64,000 bases of DNA from Marinobacter sp. ATCH36 (GTDB lineage: Bacteria > Pseudomonadota > Gammaproteobacteria > Pseudomonadales > Oleiphilaceae), in assembly GCF_023555055.1 (NCBI RefSeq), contig NZ_JAMJPL010000007.1, positions 62,001-126,000 on the forward strand. The letters run 5' to 3'. The notes beneath the pieces were generated by a model that ran no database searches, was not told the origin of the DNA, and was given only the letters and a program-made list of their open reading frames with translations. Numbering within the stretch: the stretch's first letter is position 1; each line of letters starts with the position of its first letter. Below, one piece after another: positions 51,990-62,798 of this stretch. The position numbers and the translations under genes were made by a program.

Positions 51990-53567
51990 TTACTCCCACT
52001 CAATGGTTGCAGGAGGTTTCGAGGAGACGTCGTAGGTGACCCGGGACACGCCCTCGATCTCATTGATGATGCGGTTGGATACCGTTTCCAGCAGGTCGTA
52101 CGGCAGATGCGCCCACCGTGCTGTCATGAAATCAATGGTTTCTACCGCCCGCAATGCCACAACGTATTCGTAGCGACGGGCATCACCTACGACACCGACT
52201 GACTTGACCGGCAGGAAAACTGCAAAAGCCTGGCTGGTCTTATGGTAGAAATCAGCGCGATGAAGCTCCTCCAGAAAGATGGCGTCAGCGCGGCGCAGTA
52301 TCTCCGCGTATTCCCTCTTTACCTCGCCCAGAATCCGCACGCCCAGGCCTGGCCCGGGGAACGGGTGGCGATACACCATGTCGTAAGGCAGGCCAAGCTC
52401 AAGCCCGATGCGGCGTACCTCGTCCTTGAACAACTCACGGAGGGGCTCCACCAGCTTCATTTTCATGGTTTCCGGCAGACCACCCACGTTATGATGAGAC
52501 TTGATAACGTGGGCCTTACCGGTCTTGGAGGCCGCAGACTCGATCACGTCCGGGTAAATCGTGCCCTGGGCCAGCCAGTTCACATCACGGATATTGGCGG
52601 CTTCATCATCAAAGACATCGATGAAGGTATTGCCGATGATCTTGCGCTTCTTCTCCGGATCATCAACGCCCTTGAGCTTGGACAGGAACAGGTCTTCCGC
52701 ATCCACCCGGATGACTTTAACGCCCATGTTGTTGGCGAACATGTCCATGACCTGATCACCCTCATGCAGGCGCAGCAGGCCGTTATCCACAAATACACAG
52801 GTTAACTGGCTGCCAATCGCCTTGTGCAGGAGTGCCGCGGTAACCGAGGAATCGACACCACCGGATAGTCCGAGCAGCACTTTATCATCGCCCACCTGGT
52901 TGCGAATCTGCTGAACCGCGTCGTCCACGATTCTTGCCGGAGTCCACAGTGCCTCGCACTGGCAAATATTGAGGACAAAGTGCTCGAGAATGCGTTTGCC
53001 CTGCAGGGTATGAGTCACTTCGGGGTGGAACTGCACACCATAGAGGTTGCGGGCAAGATCCTGCATGGCTGCTATCGGCGCGCTTTCGGTGGATGCCAGC
53101 AGCTCGAAGCCTTCCGGCATGACCACCACCTTGTCACCGTGGCTCATCCACACATCCAGGAGTGAATCGCCGCTGGGGGTCAGATGGTCGGTGATATCCT
53201 GGAGCAAGGGCCCTTTGGCGCGCACCTTGACCTGAGCGTAACCGAATTCCCGCTTTTCCGAGTTGGCCACGCGGCCGCCGAGCTGTTCTGCCATGGTTTG
53301 CATGCCATAGCATATACCGAGGACAGGAACGCCCCGTTCGAATAGCCCTTCCGGTGCCCGCGGACCACCGAGTTTGGTGACCGACTCCGGCCCACCGGCG
53401 AGGATAATGCCCTTGGGATTGAAATTCTTCAGTTCCTGATCGGTAATATCAAAGGCCTTGACCTCACAATAGACACCGATTTCCCGAACGCGGCGTGCGA
53501 TGAGCTGGGTGTACTGGGAGCCAAAATCGAGAATCAGAATGCGGTGGTCGTGGATATTGTGGGCCAT
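51990..53567 (-). CDS. guaA: GMP synthase, glutamine-hydrolysing (GuaA)
   Basis: Aminates XMP to GMP. The 525-aa protein combines a class I glutaminase ([15 protein letters not shown] with the Cys nucleophile; HPEVTHT), an ATP-pyrophosphatase domain with the P-loop [15 protein letters not shown] and a dimerisation domain ending PPATIEWE. It is downstream of guaB on the same strand; a strong hairpin with a T-run lies between them. Confidence 0.97.
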   Translation of the reverse strand: MAHNIHDHRILILDFGSQYTQLIARRVREIGVYCEVKAFDITDQELKNFNPKGIILAGGPESVTKLGGPRAPEGLFERGVPVLGICYGMQTMAEQLGGRVANSEKREFGYAQVKVRAKGPLLQDITDHLTPSGDSLLDVWMSHGDKVVVMPEGFELLASTESAPIAAMQDLARNLYGVQFHPEVTHTLQGKRILEHFVLNICQCEALWTPARIVDDAVQQIRNQVGDDKVLLGLSGGVDSSVTAALLHKAIGSQLTCVFVDNGLLRLHEGDQVMDMFANNMGVKVIRVDAEDLFLSKLKGVDDPEKKRKIIGNTFIDVFDDEAANIRDVNWLAQGTIYPDVIESAASKTGKAHVIKSHHNVGGLPETMKMKLVEPLRELFKDEVRRIGLELGLPYDMVYRHPFPGPGLGVRILGEVKREYAEILRRADAIFLEELHRADFYHKTSQAFAVFLPVKSVGVVGDARRYEYVVALRAVETIDFMTARWAHLPYDLLETVSNRIINEIEGVSRVTYDVSSKPPATIEWE

Positions 53568-53585
53568 GAAATCCTCGGATCAGAA

Positions 53586-53618
53586 AGAAAAAGCGCGGCT
53601 CATATCCTGAGCCGCGCC
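53586..53618 (-). terminator. Terminator or attenuator between guaB and guaA
   Basis: GCGCGGCTCA (53593-53602) and TGAGCCGCGC (53608-53617) form a perfect 10-bp stem with a 5-nt loop. On the minus strand it is followed directly by TTTTTCTTTC. Placed 15 bp after the guaB stop and 25 bp before guaA, it should cut guaA expression from the guaB promoter at least partly. Confidence 0.75.
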
Positions 53619-53632
53619 TGGAACGACAATAA

Positions 53633-55222
<1,590 letters not shown>

Positions 55223-55280
55223 TTAACCGCTGGCTTGCATCTTTTTGAATTTTCGTTATTTTTACCCCCATTTTCGGCTT

Positions 55281-56666
55281 ATGCGTATACATCAACATGG
55301 AGCACCTCCTTTGGACAGCGGTTTTCAGGATTCCCGGCCCCGGGCACTGAGTGTCAGCGAGCTGAATCACCAGGCCCGCCACTTGCTTGAGGCCAGCTTC
55401 ATGCAGGTCTGGGTGGAAGGCGAATTATCCGGGCTGTCCCGGCCTTCATCCGGCCACTGGTATTTTTCCCTCAAAGACCGCAAGTGTCAGATCCGCTGCG
55501 CGATGTTCCGGGGCTTCAATCAGCGTGTAAAAGAAGCCCCGAAAGAAGGCGAACAGGTTCGCATCCGCGGCAAAGTCACCCTCTATGAGAACCGCGGTGA
55601 CTTTCAGATTATTGTCGAGCACATCGAACCGGCGGGCCTGGGGGTGCTGCAACAGGCTTTTGAAGAGCTGAAGCAGAAACTTCAGCTGGAAGGACTGTTT
55701 GACGCGGCTCGCAAAAAGCCACTACCCACGACGCCCCGGCATATAGGAGTAGTTACGTCGCCTACCGGCGCCGCGATTCACGATATTCTCACGGTGCTAG
55801 CGCGACGATGCCCGGCGATACCGATTACCCTTTACCCCTCGGCGGTTCAGGGCAAAGCCGCTACTGCTGACATCGTTCGAGCCATAGACCGGGCAGTTCG
55901 CCACGGCGTTGCCGATGTTCTGATTATAGGGCGCGGAGGAGGTTCTCTTGAGGATCTCTGGTGTTTCAATGAAGAGGCCGTAGCGCGGGCCATCGCGCAA
56001 TGTCCCCTGCCAACGGTGAGCGCGGTAGGCCACGAAGTGGATGTCACTATTGCTGATTTCGTAGCAGACCTTCGCGCACCGACACCCTCCGCTGCCGCTG
56101 AAAAAATCTCACCAGATCAGTACGACTGGCTACGCCAGCTCAGGGAGAGGGAACTGCGACTGGCCGGGGCAGCCAGCCGTGCACTCAAACGTATGGAGAC
56201 CCGGCTTGAGCATCTGTCTGCGAGGCTTAGGGACCCGCGCCGAGAACTCATGGAAAAAGCCCAGCGCATGGATGAACTGGACCTGCGACTGGGCACAGCC
56301 ATGGCCCAACGGATTGAACGCAACAGGGTCAAGGCCAGCCATCTTGACCAGCGCCTGGCAATGCAGTCCCCGATCAAACAGCTCAGCGACCGGCAGGTCA
56401 GTGTCAGCCAGCTTGCCGAACGACTGTTCCGGATAACGAGAGAAACCATCACACGGCGGCGCGAGCAGTTGGAACATGTCGGCCAGACCCTCCACGTCGT
56501 CAGCCCCCTGGCCACACTTGGTCGCGGATATGCGATCGTTCAGCAGGAGAACGGCAGTATTGTTCGCAATGCTCACAGCGTCCAGCCCGGAGAGAAAATC
56601 ACCGCCCGAGTTGCCAGCGGGCAGCTTGAAGCAAATGTGATTTCAGTCAATTCCGACGACCAATAA
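55281..56666 (+). CDS. xseA: Exodeoxyribonuclease VII large subunit (XseA)
   Basis: A 461-aa nuclease subunit: N-terminal OB fold (VSELNHQARHLLEASFMQVW, then LKDRKCQIRCAMFRG), catalytic domain (GVVTSPTGAAIHDILTVLARR, GRGGGSLEDLWCFNEEAVAR, SAVGHEVDVTIADFVADLRA) and a long C-terminal coiled coil (290-400). The start is uncertain: ATG 55281 is given, but TTG 55311 (MDSGFQDSRPRAL) has GGAG at a better distance and fits the usual N-terminus. It is divergent from guaB. Confidence 0.94.
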   Translation: MRIHQHGAPPLDSGFQDSRPRALSVSELNHQARHLLEASFMQVWVEGELSGLSRPSSGHWYFSLKDRKCQIRCAMFRGFNQRVKEAPKEGEQVRIRGKVTLYENRGDFQIIVEHIEPAGLGVLQQAFEELKQKLQLEGLFDAARKKPLPTTPRHIGVVTSPTGAAIHDILTVLARRCPAIPITLYPSAVQGKAATADIVRAIDRAVRHGVADVLIIGRGGGSLEDLWCFNEEAVARAIAQCPLPTVSAVGHEVDVTIADFVADLRAPTPSAAAEKISPDQYDWLRQLRERELRLAGAASRALKRMETRLEHLSARLRDPRRELMEKAQRMDELDLRLGTAMAQRIERNRVKASHLDQRLAMQSPIKQLSDRQVSVSQLAERLFRITRETITRRREQLEHVGQTLHVVSPLATLGRGYAIVQQENGSIVRNAHSVQPGEKITARVASGQLEANVISVNSDDQ

Positions 56667-56774
56667 CCGTCAAAAAGACAGAAACTTAGCCTATGGTCTA
56701 GTAGTCCTGCATCGCAAAGCGCTTACAGTTGTGAGACATGCCGTACACAACAACAACGCTACGAGGTGGATGTT

Positions 56775-58649
56775 ATGGACTACCACTCCGAATTCAGGCA
56801 ATCCATCGACAGGCCTGAGGAATTCTGGCGCGACAAGGCGTCTGCCATTGACTGGATTGAGCCACCCCGGACCATCTGGCGGCCGACTGAAAACGGCCAT
56901 GGCCAGTGGTTCCCGGACGGAGTCCTGAACACCTCGGATGTCGCTCTTGATGCCAACATCCGCGCTGGCCGTGGCGAACAGAAAGCACTGATCTATGACT
57001 CCCCCGTTACCGGCGCCACCGCAACCTACACCTACAATGAACTGACGCGTGCAGTGGCAACCTTTGCCGGCGCGCTTCAGGACCGGGGAGTCGCCAAGGG
57101 TGACCGGGTGATCATCTACATGCCCATGGTACCGGAAGCCCTGATTGCCATGCTGGGCTGCGCCCGCATTGGCGCCATTCATTCCGTGGTGTTCGGTGGC
57201 TTTGCCTCTCATGAACTGGCGGTTCGCATTAATGATGCCACACCCAAAGCTGTCATTACTGCCTCATGTGGCATCGAAGTCAAAAAGGTTATCGAATACA
57301 AACCGTTGGTGGACAGGGCGATCGACCAGGCAGACCACAAGCCGGAATGCTGCATTGTGTTCCAGCGCCCTCAGGTGCGTGCCGAACTTAAAGAAGGAAG
57401 GGATTTCGACTGGAGCGAGCTCATGGCCCAGGCCAGCCCCGTCGACCCGGTACCGGTAAAGGCCACTGATCCGCTGTATATCCTCTACACCTCCGGCACT
57501 ACTGGCAAGCCCAAGGGCGTTGTCCGTGATAACGGCGGCCACGCCGTGGCACTGCGGTACAGTATGAACCTGGTTTACGATGCCCGCCCGGGTGACGTTT
57601 ACTGGGCGGCGTCGGACGTGGGCTGGGTTGTTGGCCACAGCTACATTGTTTATGCCCCACTCTTTGCCGGGTGCACCACCATCCTTTACGAAGGCAAACC
57701 GGTAAAAACACCGGACGCCGGAGCCTTCTGGCGCGTAGTTCGCGACCATGGCGTCAATCTTCTGTTTACAGCACCCACAGCATTCCGCGCCGTTCGCAAG
57801 GAAGATCCCGAGGCTGATCAACTGTCGCGTTATGACATCAGCTCCCTGAAACGTATTTTCCTGGCCGGGGAAAGACTGGACCCACCCACTTACGAATGGT
57901 TGAAAGAACACACCCGCCTGCCTGTTCTTGACCACTGGTGGCAAACCGAAACCGGCTGGGCAATCTGTTGCAATCCGGTCGGCATCGAAATGATGGAAAC
58001 AAAACCGGGCTCTGCCACTGTACCTTCACCCGGCTACAACGTTCAGGTAGTGGATATGGAAGGTAGCCAGATCCCAGCCGGTGAGCAGGGCCAGATTGCC
58101 GTCAAGCTGCCGCTGCCCCCTGGGTGCATGACGACCGTGTGGGGCGATGATTCCCGCTTCCGCAAGACCTATCTGGATCCAATTGAGGGATTCTACAGCT
58201 CCGGTGACGGCGGCTATATCGACGATGAAGGTTACGTGTTCGTTATGGGCCGAACCGACGATGTGATCAATGTGGCCGGGCACCGGCTTTCAACTGGTGA
58301 AATGGAAGAAGTTGTTGCCTCGCATCCAGCCATTGCCGAATGCTGTGTTGTCGGTGCTCACGATGAGATGAAAGGGCAGATTCCGATCGGACTGGTGCTC
58401 ATCAAGGACGGAGCAACCATCGATCACGATGAACTTGAAGACGAGCTGGTTGAAATGGTTCGCGAGAAAATCGGCGCCATTGCCTGCTTTAAAAGGGCCC
58501 TGGTTGTAGAGCGGCTACCGAAAACACGGTCAGGCAAGATTCTGCGCCGGGTTATCCGTCAGATTGCCAACGGTGAAGAGTATGCCGTGCCCAGTACTAT
58601 TGACGATCCTGCGATATTGGAAGAAATCAGCCAGCAACTCAAACGCTGA
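56775..58649 (+). CDS. prpE: Propionate-CoA ligase (PrpE)
   Basis: Activates propionate to propionyl-CoA. The 624-aa acyl-adenylate synthetase has the AMP-binding loop YTSGTTGKPKGVVRDNGGHA, SDVGWVVGHSYIVYAPL, WWQTETGWAICCN, and the C-terminal Lys in KTRSGKILRRVIRQIA. The opening YHSEFRQSIDRPEEFWRD is typical of PrpE rather than Acs. The ATG at 56775 has GAGG 9 bases upstream. It is not next to prpBC (about 54 kb away in the window), so regulation may be separate. Confidence 0.92.
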   Translation: MDYHSEFRQSIDRPEEFWRDKASAIDWIEPPRTIWRPTENGHGQWFPDGVLNTSDVALDANIRAGRGEQKALIYDSPVTGATATYTYNELTRAVATFAGALQDRGVAKGDRVIIYMPMVPEALIAMLGCARIGAIHSVVFGGFASHELAVRINDATPKAVITASCGIEVKKVIEYKPLVDRAIDQADHKPECCIVFQRPQVRAELKEGRDFDWSELMAQASPVDPVPVKATDPLYILYTSGTTGKPKGVVRDNGGHAVALRYSMNLVYDARPGDVYWAASDVGWVVGHSYIVYAPLFAGCTTILYEGKPVKTPDAGAFWRVVRDHGVNLLFTAPTAFRAVRKEDPEADQLSRYDISSLKRIFLAGERLDPPTYEWLKEHTRLPVLDHWWQTETGWAICCNPVGIEMMETKPGSATVPSPGYNVQVVDMEGSQIPAGEQGQIAVKLPLPPGCMTTVWGDDSRFRKTYLDPIEGFYSSGDGGYIDDEGYVFVMGRTDDVINVAGHRLSTGEMEEVVASHPAIAECCVVGAHDEMKGQIPIGLVLIKDGATIDHDELEDELVEMVREKIGAIACFKRALVVERLPKTRSGKILRRVIRQIANGEEYAVPSTIDDPAILEEISQQLKR

Positions 58650-58678
58650 TCCACAACGCCTCATCACAACGGACGAGC

Positions 58679-58722
58679 TCCAAACCGGAGTTCCGCCACC
58701 CGGCGGAGCTCCGGTTTGGAGA
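58679..58722. terminator. Long hairpin after prpE, probable terminator
   Basis: CTCCAAACCGGAGTTCCGCC (58679-58698) pairs with 58703-58722 over 20 bp with one G-T wobble and a 4-nt loop. No T-run follows immediately, though GTTGTTTTTG appears about 17 bases later. It stands 30 bp after the prpE stop. Confidence 0.5.
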
Positions 58723-58786
58723 CAAGCTTATTACAACTTGTTGTTTTTGCGGCTTAAAAAACTTGAATAAAGTGCTAAAAAAAGCG

Positions 58787-58814
58787 TTGACGCACTCCCA
58801 GCTCGGTCTATACT
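58787..58814 (+). promoter_or_regulatory. Promoter of the cold-shock gene, with long 5' leader
   Basis: TTGACG (58787-58792), a 16-bp spacer and TATACT (58809-58814). Transcription would begin near 58821 and leave a leader of about 175 nt before the ATG at 58998, as in cold-shock mRNAs whose leader folds differently in the cold. The rest of the 348-bp prpE-csp gap holds only the hairpin at 58679-58722. Confidence 0.6.
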
Positions 58815-58997
58815 GAAAATGCTGTGAAAATACAGCGGTATTTGGTGAATGCGCTCCAACGTCCTGCCGAAGTGCTCTTCGTTGCCCCTTCCTCAGTACT
58901 TTCTGGATTTTTGCAGCATCGGTAATCCCGCGGATGAATCCACAGGGGTACCGAAGGTCCCGTGAGGGCAAAAATCTCGGAAACACAGGAAAGATCA

Positions 58998-59210
58998 ATG
59001 TCAGATGATACAAAAACAGGCCACGTAAAGTGGTTTAACGAGTCAAAGGGCTTTGGCTTCATCGCCCAGGACGGTGGCAGTGACGTGTTCGTTCACTACA
59101 GTGCAATCAACTCAAGCGGTTTCCGCACCCTGACCGAAGGCCAGCAAGTGCAGTTTACCGTTACACAGGGGCCGAAAGGTCCTCAGGCGGAAAACGTAAC
59201 CCCGGTCTGA
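58998..59210 (+). CDS. Cold-shock domain protein (CspA family)
   Basis: A 70-aa single-stranded nucleic-acid-binding protein: RNP1-like KGFGFIAQ and RNP2 VFVHYSAI, preceded by [11 protein letters not shown]. It probably acts as an RNA chaperone. The ATG at 58998 has AGGAAAG upstream. A terminator follows at 59259-59284, so the gene is monocistronic. Confidence 0.95.
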   Translation: MSDDTKTGHVKWFNESKGFGFIAQDGGSDVFVHYSAINSSGFRTLTEGQQVQFTVTQGPKGPQAENVTPV

Positions 59211-59258
59211 GGGTTATGCGACCCCGCCCTATGCCCCTCACGGGCACAGGGAATATGG

Positions 59259-59284
59259 AAAAGCCGGCAGCCGCCGGCTTTTTT
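59259..59284 (+). terminator. Rho-independent terminator after the cold-shock gene
   Basis: AAGCCGGC (59261-59268) pairs with GCCGGCTT (59273-59280) around AGCC and is followed by a T-run. The A-run before it lets it serve leuA from the other side as well. Confidence 0.85.
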
Positions 59285-59289
59285 CTTGG

Positions 59290-60990
59290 TCAAACACCCG
59301 CCTCAGCTGCCTCTGCATTGGCACGCCTGTGCTGGTGATCCTCGCCGACAACCTGGGAAACGGCTGAGAACAATGCCTGAAGTGTGGCCGAGGTGGTATC
59401 CTCCGCCAGCGCCGCCGCGCTGCAGTGCCTGCCGTTGACGGTCACACGGATACAAGCCAGTGCGTTGGCGTTGGTACCCTCACCAAGTGCAAATTCATCG
59501 TAGGCTTCCACCGCCAGCGACAAGTCATATTCTGCTTCAAGCGCCGCTGACACCGCCTCCACGGCACCAAGGCCATGCCCCTTGAGAGTCACGGGATTTT
59601 CCGCGGGACCAATGCTGACAGTAGCAGCAACACCTTCGTCATCGCGGTGCAGGTCGTAAGACCTGAGTTCCCAGGCACGAATCACCCTCAGATAACGGTC
59701 CTCGAACAGCCGGTGAATGGTCAGCGAGTCTATCTCGCCACCATTGGTTTCTGCTTCTCGTTGGACCAGCTTGCTGAACTCGATCTGCAGCCAACGTGGA
59801 AGACTGATGTTGTAATCACGCTCAAGCACGTAGGCAACACCACCCTTGCCTGATTGGCTATTTATACGAACCACCTCTTCATACCGGCGGCCAAGATCGC
59901 TGGGATCAATAGGCAGGTAAGCCACATGCCAGGTATCGCCGTCGTTGCGCTTCGACAGGCATTTGCGGATGGCGTCCTGGTGGCTGCCGGAAAATGCCGT
60001 GAATACAAGCTCACCGGCATATGGATGGCGCGGATGGGTGGATATTTCGGTGCAGGCTTCCACGACATCCGTAATCTCGGCCATACCTGACAGGTCTACG
60101 GTGGGATCCACGCCCTGGGAATAGAGGTTCATGGCCATCGTCACCAGGTCCATATTACCGGTACGCTCACCATTGCCCATCAGCGTGCCTTCCACCCGGT
60201 CAGCCCCGGCCATCACTGCCAATTCCGCTGCGGCTACGCCACAGCCACGGTCATTATGGGTGTGTACGCTGATGCATATATGCTCACGGTAACGGACATG
60301 ATCGCAGATCCATTCAATCTGGTCGGCAAATACGTTCGGCGTGGCCATTTCGACCGTAGCTGGCAGGTTGATCACTACTGGCTGCCCCTGGTCCGGGCGC
60401 CAGACGTCGTTGACGGCGTCGATCACTTCTGCCGCGTAATCCAGCTCGGTGCCGGTAAAACTTTCCGGTGAATACTGGAAGGTCCACTCGGTGTCCGGGT
60501 ATTTCTCCGCATTGGCTTTGACGATACGGGCACCGTTTACAGCAATGTCTTTGATTCCGGCCCGATCCATACCAAACACCTGCTCACGTTGGACCGTAGA
60601 GGTGGAGTTATATACATGAACAATGGCCTTGCGAGCGCCTTTCAGCGCCTCAAAGGTGCGTTCAATCAGTTCCTGCCGTGCCTGGGTCAATACCTGGATG
60701 TGCACATCTTCGGGAATCCGGTCTTCTTCAATCAGCTTGCGACAGAAATCGAAATCGGGCTGGCTTGCGGCCGGGAACCCGATCTCGATCTCCTTGAACC
60801 CCAGCTTGACCAGTAGCTCGAACATACGCTGCTTCTGTGCCACTGACATCGGCTTAACCAGGGCCTGGTTGCCATCCCGGAGGTCCACGGCACAAAGGCG
60901 CGGCGCGGTGGTAATGACCTGGTCGGGCCAGCGGCGATCGGTTTTTGCCACCGGCGTGAATGCAACGTATTTACGATGATCGAATGCCAT
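59290..60990 (-). CDS. leuA: 2-isopropylmalate synthase (LeuA), long type
   Basis: Condenses acetyl-CoA with 2-oxoisovalerate, first step of leucine synthesis. The 566-aa protein is of the type-2 LeuA class (Corynebacterium/yeast-like, PF00682 catalytic barrel with RLCAVDLRDGNQALVKPM-type opening). Metal site in CISVHTHNDRGCGVAAAE; the C-terminal allosteric domain (about 430-555) has GHGLGAVEAVSAALEAEYDL. N-terminus FDHRKYVAFTPV. It is divergent from the Lrp-type regulator at 61136-61633, a possible controller. Confidence 0.95.
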   Translation of the reverse strand: MAFDHRKYVAFTPVAKTDRRWPDQVITTAPRLCAVDLRDGNQALVKPMSVAQKQRMFELLVKLGFKEIEIGFPAASQPDFDFCRKLIEEDRIPEDVHIQVLTQARQELIERTFEALKGARKAIVHVYNSTSTVQREQVFGMDRAGIKDIAVNGARIVKANAEKYPDTEWTFQYSPESFTGTELDYAAEVIDAVNDVWRPDQGQPVVINLPATVEMATPNVFADQIEWICDHVRYREHICISVHTHNDRGCGVAAAELAVMAGADRVEGTLMGNGERTGNMDLVTMAMNLYSQGVDPTVDLSGMAEITDVVEACTEISTHPRHPYAGELVFTAFSGSHQDAIRKCLSKRNDGDTWHVAYLPIDPSDLGRRYEEVVRINSQSGKGGVAYVLERDYNISLPRWLQIEFSKLVQREAETNGGEIDSLTIHRLFEDRYLRVIRAWELRSYDLHRDDEGVAATVSIGPAENPVTLKGHGLGAVEAVSAALEAEYDLSLAVEAYDEFALGEGTNANALACIRVTVNGRHCSAAALAEDTTSATLQALFSAVSQVVGEDHQHRRANAEAAEAGV

Positions 60991-61135
60991 TGGGGTGATT
61001 CCTTGCTGTTTTACTGGAGATTCGTTAACTCTAAATCAGGATAACGCGTCTGCTGGGGAAAATGATTGCTTTTTTCCCGCCGGCGGGAGGACAATAGCTA
61101 TATAATTTCAACTTAGACAAAAGATATGGCATTTT

Positions 61136-61633
61136 ATGTCAAATACGCCGAAAACCCTTGTCAAGATCGACAATATTGACCGCAAAATCCTGGAACAATT
61201 GCAGCAGGATGGCTCCCTGACCAACCAGGAACTGGCCGATAAAGTGGGCCTCTCCCCTTCCCCCTGCCTGCGACGGGTTCGCGCACTGGAAGAGGCCGGG
61301 GTCATTGTCCGGCAGGTAACCATACTCGACCACAAGAAACTGGGGCTTTCGTTAACGGCCATCATTCTGATCGGCATGGACCGCCATACCCCCGAGCGCT
61401 TCGCCGCCTTCGAGAAACAGGTCGGCGAGTATCCCGAAGTTCAGGAATGCTATCTGATCACAGGCCAGGATGCAGACTATATGCTCAAGGTTGTGGTGCC
61501 GGACATGGACCACTATCACCACTTCCTGCTGAACCGGATTACGCGCATTCAGGGGGTCAGCGGCGTGCATTCAAGTTTCGTGTTAAGGCGGGTGATCGAC
61601 AGTACGGCACTGCCGCTGGGGTATCTTTCCTGA
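61136..61633 (+). CDS. Lrp/AsnC-family transcriptional regulator
   Basis: A 165-aa regulator: N-terminal HTH (LTNQELADKVGLSPSPCLRRVRAL, about residues 23-47) and a C-terminal RAM/AsnC ligand domain (VQECYLITGQDADYMLKVVV). The SPSPCLRRV pattern is common to Lrp-like members of this family. Divergent from leuA, with 145 bp between them; a TATAAT (61101-61106) stands 30 bp before its ATG. Control of leuA or amino-acid catabolism is inferred from position only. Confidence 0.92.
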   Translation: MSNTPKTLVKIDNIDRKILEQLQQDGSLTNQELADKVGLSPSPCLRRVRALEEAGVIVRQVTILDHKKLGLSLTAIILIGMDRHTPERFAAFEKQVGEYPEVQECYLITGQDADYMLKVVVPDMDHYHHFLLNRITRIQGVSGVHSSFVLRRVIDSTALPLGYLS

Positions 61634-61637
61634 CCGG

Positions 61638-62252
61638 CTAGCTGACCAACTCCGCAAGGTAGGCGCGCGCCATGCTCTTGAGTTCACTGATCATCAAACC
61701 AGCCTGATCATCCGGAAGGGTGGTCGCGAGCCTGAGAATAGTGCCGGCGGACCGTGGCAACATCAGGCTTGCCGTCCAGCGCCTGCCGTCCGGTATGTGG
61801 GGGCACTCCCGTCTCAGACGGGCATCCAGATCGCTGGCGTGACTGTATAGCTCGCGGATATCCAGTTCCCGCAACTCCGGTATGGATTCAACACCGCTCC
61901 AGATGGCTGAGTATGCCGGCTCTGTCCGGTAGAACTCGTAGAACTGATCGATCAGCACGTCCACCGCATCCATCAGGTCCAGAGTTTGAAGCCGGTCCCG
62001 CAACGCAGTTTCCATCTTCCTGACGTGCTCCTCGGCAATGGCCTTTACGATGGCAGTCTTGTTGGGAAAGTAACGATAGAGAGAGGCCAGTGACATATTC
62101 GACTGCCGGGCAATAGCAGACATGCTGGTAGCGTCGACACCAACCTCGTGAAAGATCGCCGCAGCGTGACTAAGGATGCTGTCAACACGCTCCCGGCTAC
62201 GGGCCTGAACGGGCCGGCGGCGGGGTGTCACGTCGATACTTGCTTCGGTCAT
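61638..62252 (-). CDS. TetR-family transcriptional regulator
   Basis: A 204-aa regulator with an N-terminal TetR HTH (ATSMSAIARQSNMSLASLYRYFPNK, about 40-64) and a helical ligand domain. It follows a thioesterase gene on the same strand (9-bp gap) and probably regulates it, perhaps sensing acyl-CoAs; the ligand cannot be identified. Its 3' end converges with the Lrp-type gene, 4 bp between stop codons. Confidence 0.9.
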   Translation of the reverse strand: MTEASIDVTPRRRPVQARSRERVDSILSHAAAIFHEVGVDATSMSAIARQSNMSLASLYRYFPNKTAIVKAIAEEHVRKMETALRDRLQTLDLMDAVDVLIDQFYEFYRTEPAYSAIWSGVESIPELRELDIRELYSHASDLDARLRRECPHIPDGRRWTASLMLPRSAGTILRLATTLPDDQAGLMISELKSMARAYLAELVS

Positions 62253-62261
62253 ATTCCTTCT

Positions 62262-62690
62262 TCAGTCTTGGCTATATGGTAAAGCATAGCTGCCAGTGAC
62301 GTGTGCGACCAGTTGCTGATCATCCCCTTCCCCCGACAGCAGCCTGACTTCGCAGAAGGCAATCCGCCGCCCCATACGCAGAACCGTGGCCTCACCGATC
62401 AAATCCGCCTGCGCCGGTTTCATCAGAAAGTTGATCGACAGGTTGCTGGTAACCGCCATTTCCACCTTGCCTATTGCAGCCATCACTGCCGCATACATGG
62501 ATGCATCCGCCAGGGCCATCTGCACCGGCCCAGAAAGCGTGCCTCCAGGGCGAATCAGCCTTTCCGAAAACACCAGGCGGGTGCGGGCGTAACCCCGATT
62601 CCCGGCTTCGTCGACGGTAAAACCGATATCGTCTGCCATCGGTACGCCAGCGCGAATTACTGCTTCGACTTCAGCGGCTGTCAGGGTCAT
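62262..62690 (-). CDS. PaaI-type hotdog thioesterase
   Basis: A 142-aa hotdog-fold acyl-CoA thioesterase-like protein. Pattern RPGGTLSGPVQMALADASMYAAVMA corresponds to the PaaI/HGG-type active-site helix, with Asp in ALADASMY; TSNLSINFLMKPAQADLIGEA and GRRIAFCEVRLL follow the family. Substrate unknown. It is co-directional with the TetR gene and divergent from proS. Confidence 0.88.
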   Translation of the reverse strand: MTLTAAEVEAVIRAGVPMADDIGFTVDEAGNRGYARTRLVFSERLIRPGGTLSGPVQMALADASMYAAVMAAIGKVEMAVTSNLSINFLMKPAQADLIGEATVLRMGRRIAFCEVRLLSGEGDDQQLVAHVTGSYALPYSQD

Positions 62691-62798
62691 TCACGAGTCT
62701 CCGTATGTGTATCTGTACCTTGCGGTAATGGCTCCGTACAATAGCGTTCACCATGTGATAAATAAAGAATCCCATTTCAACTGTTTACGGATAACACA

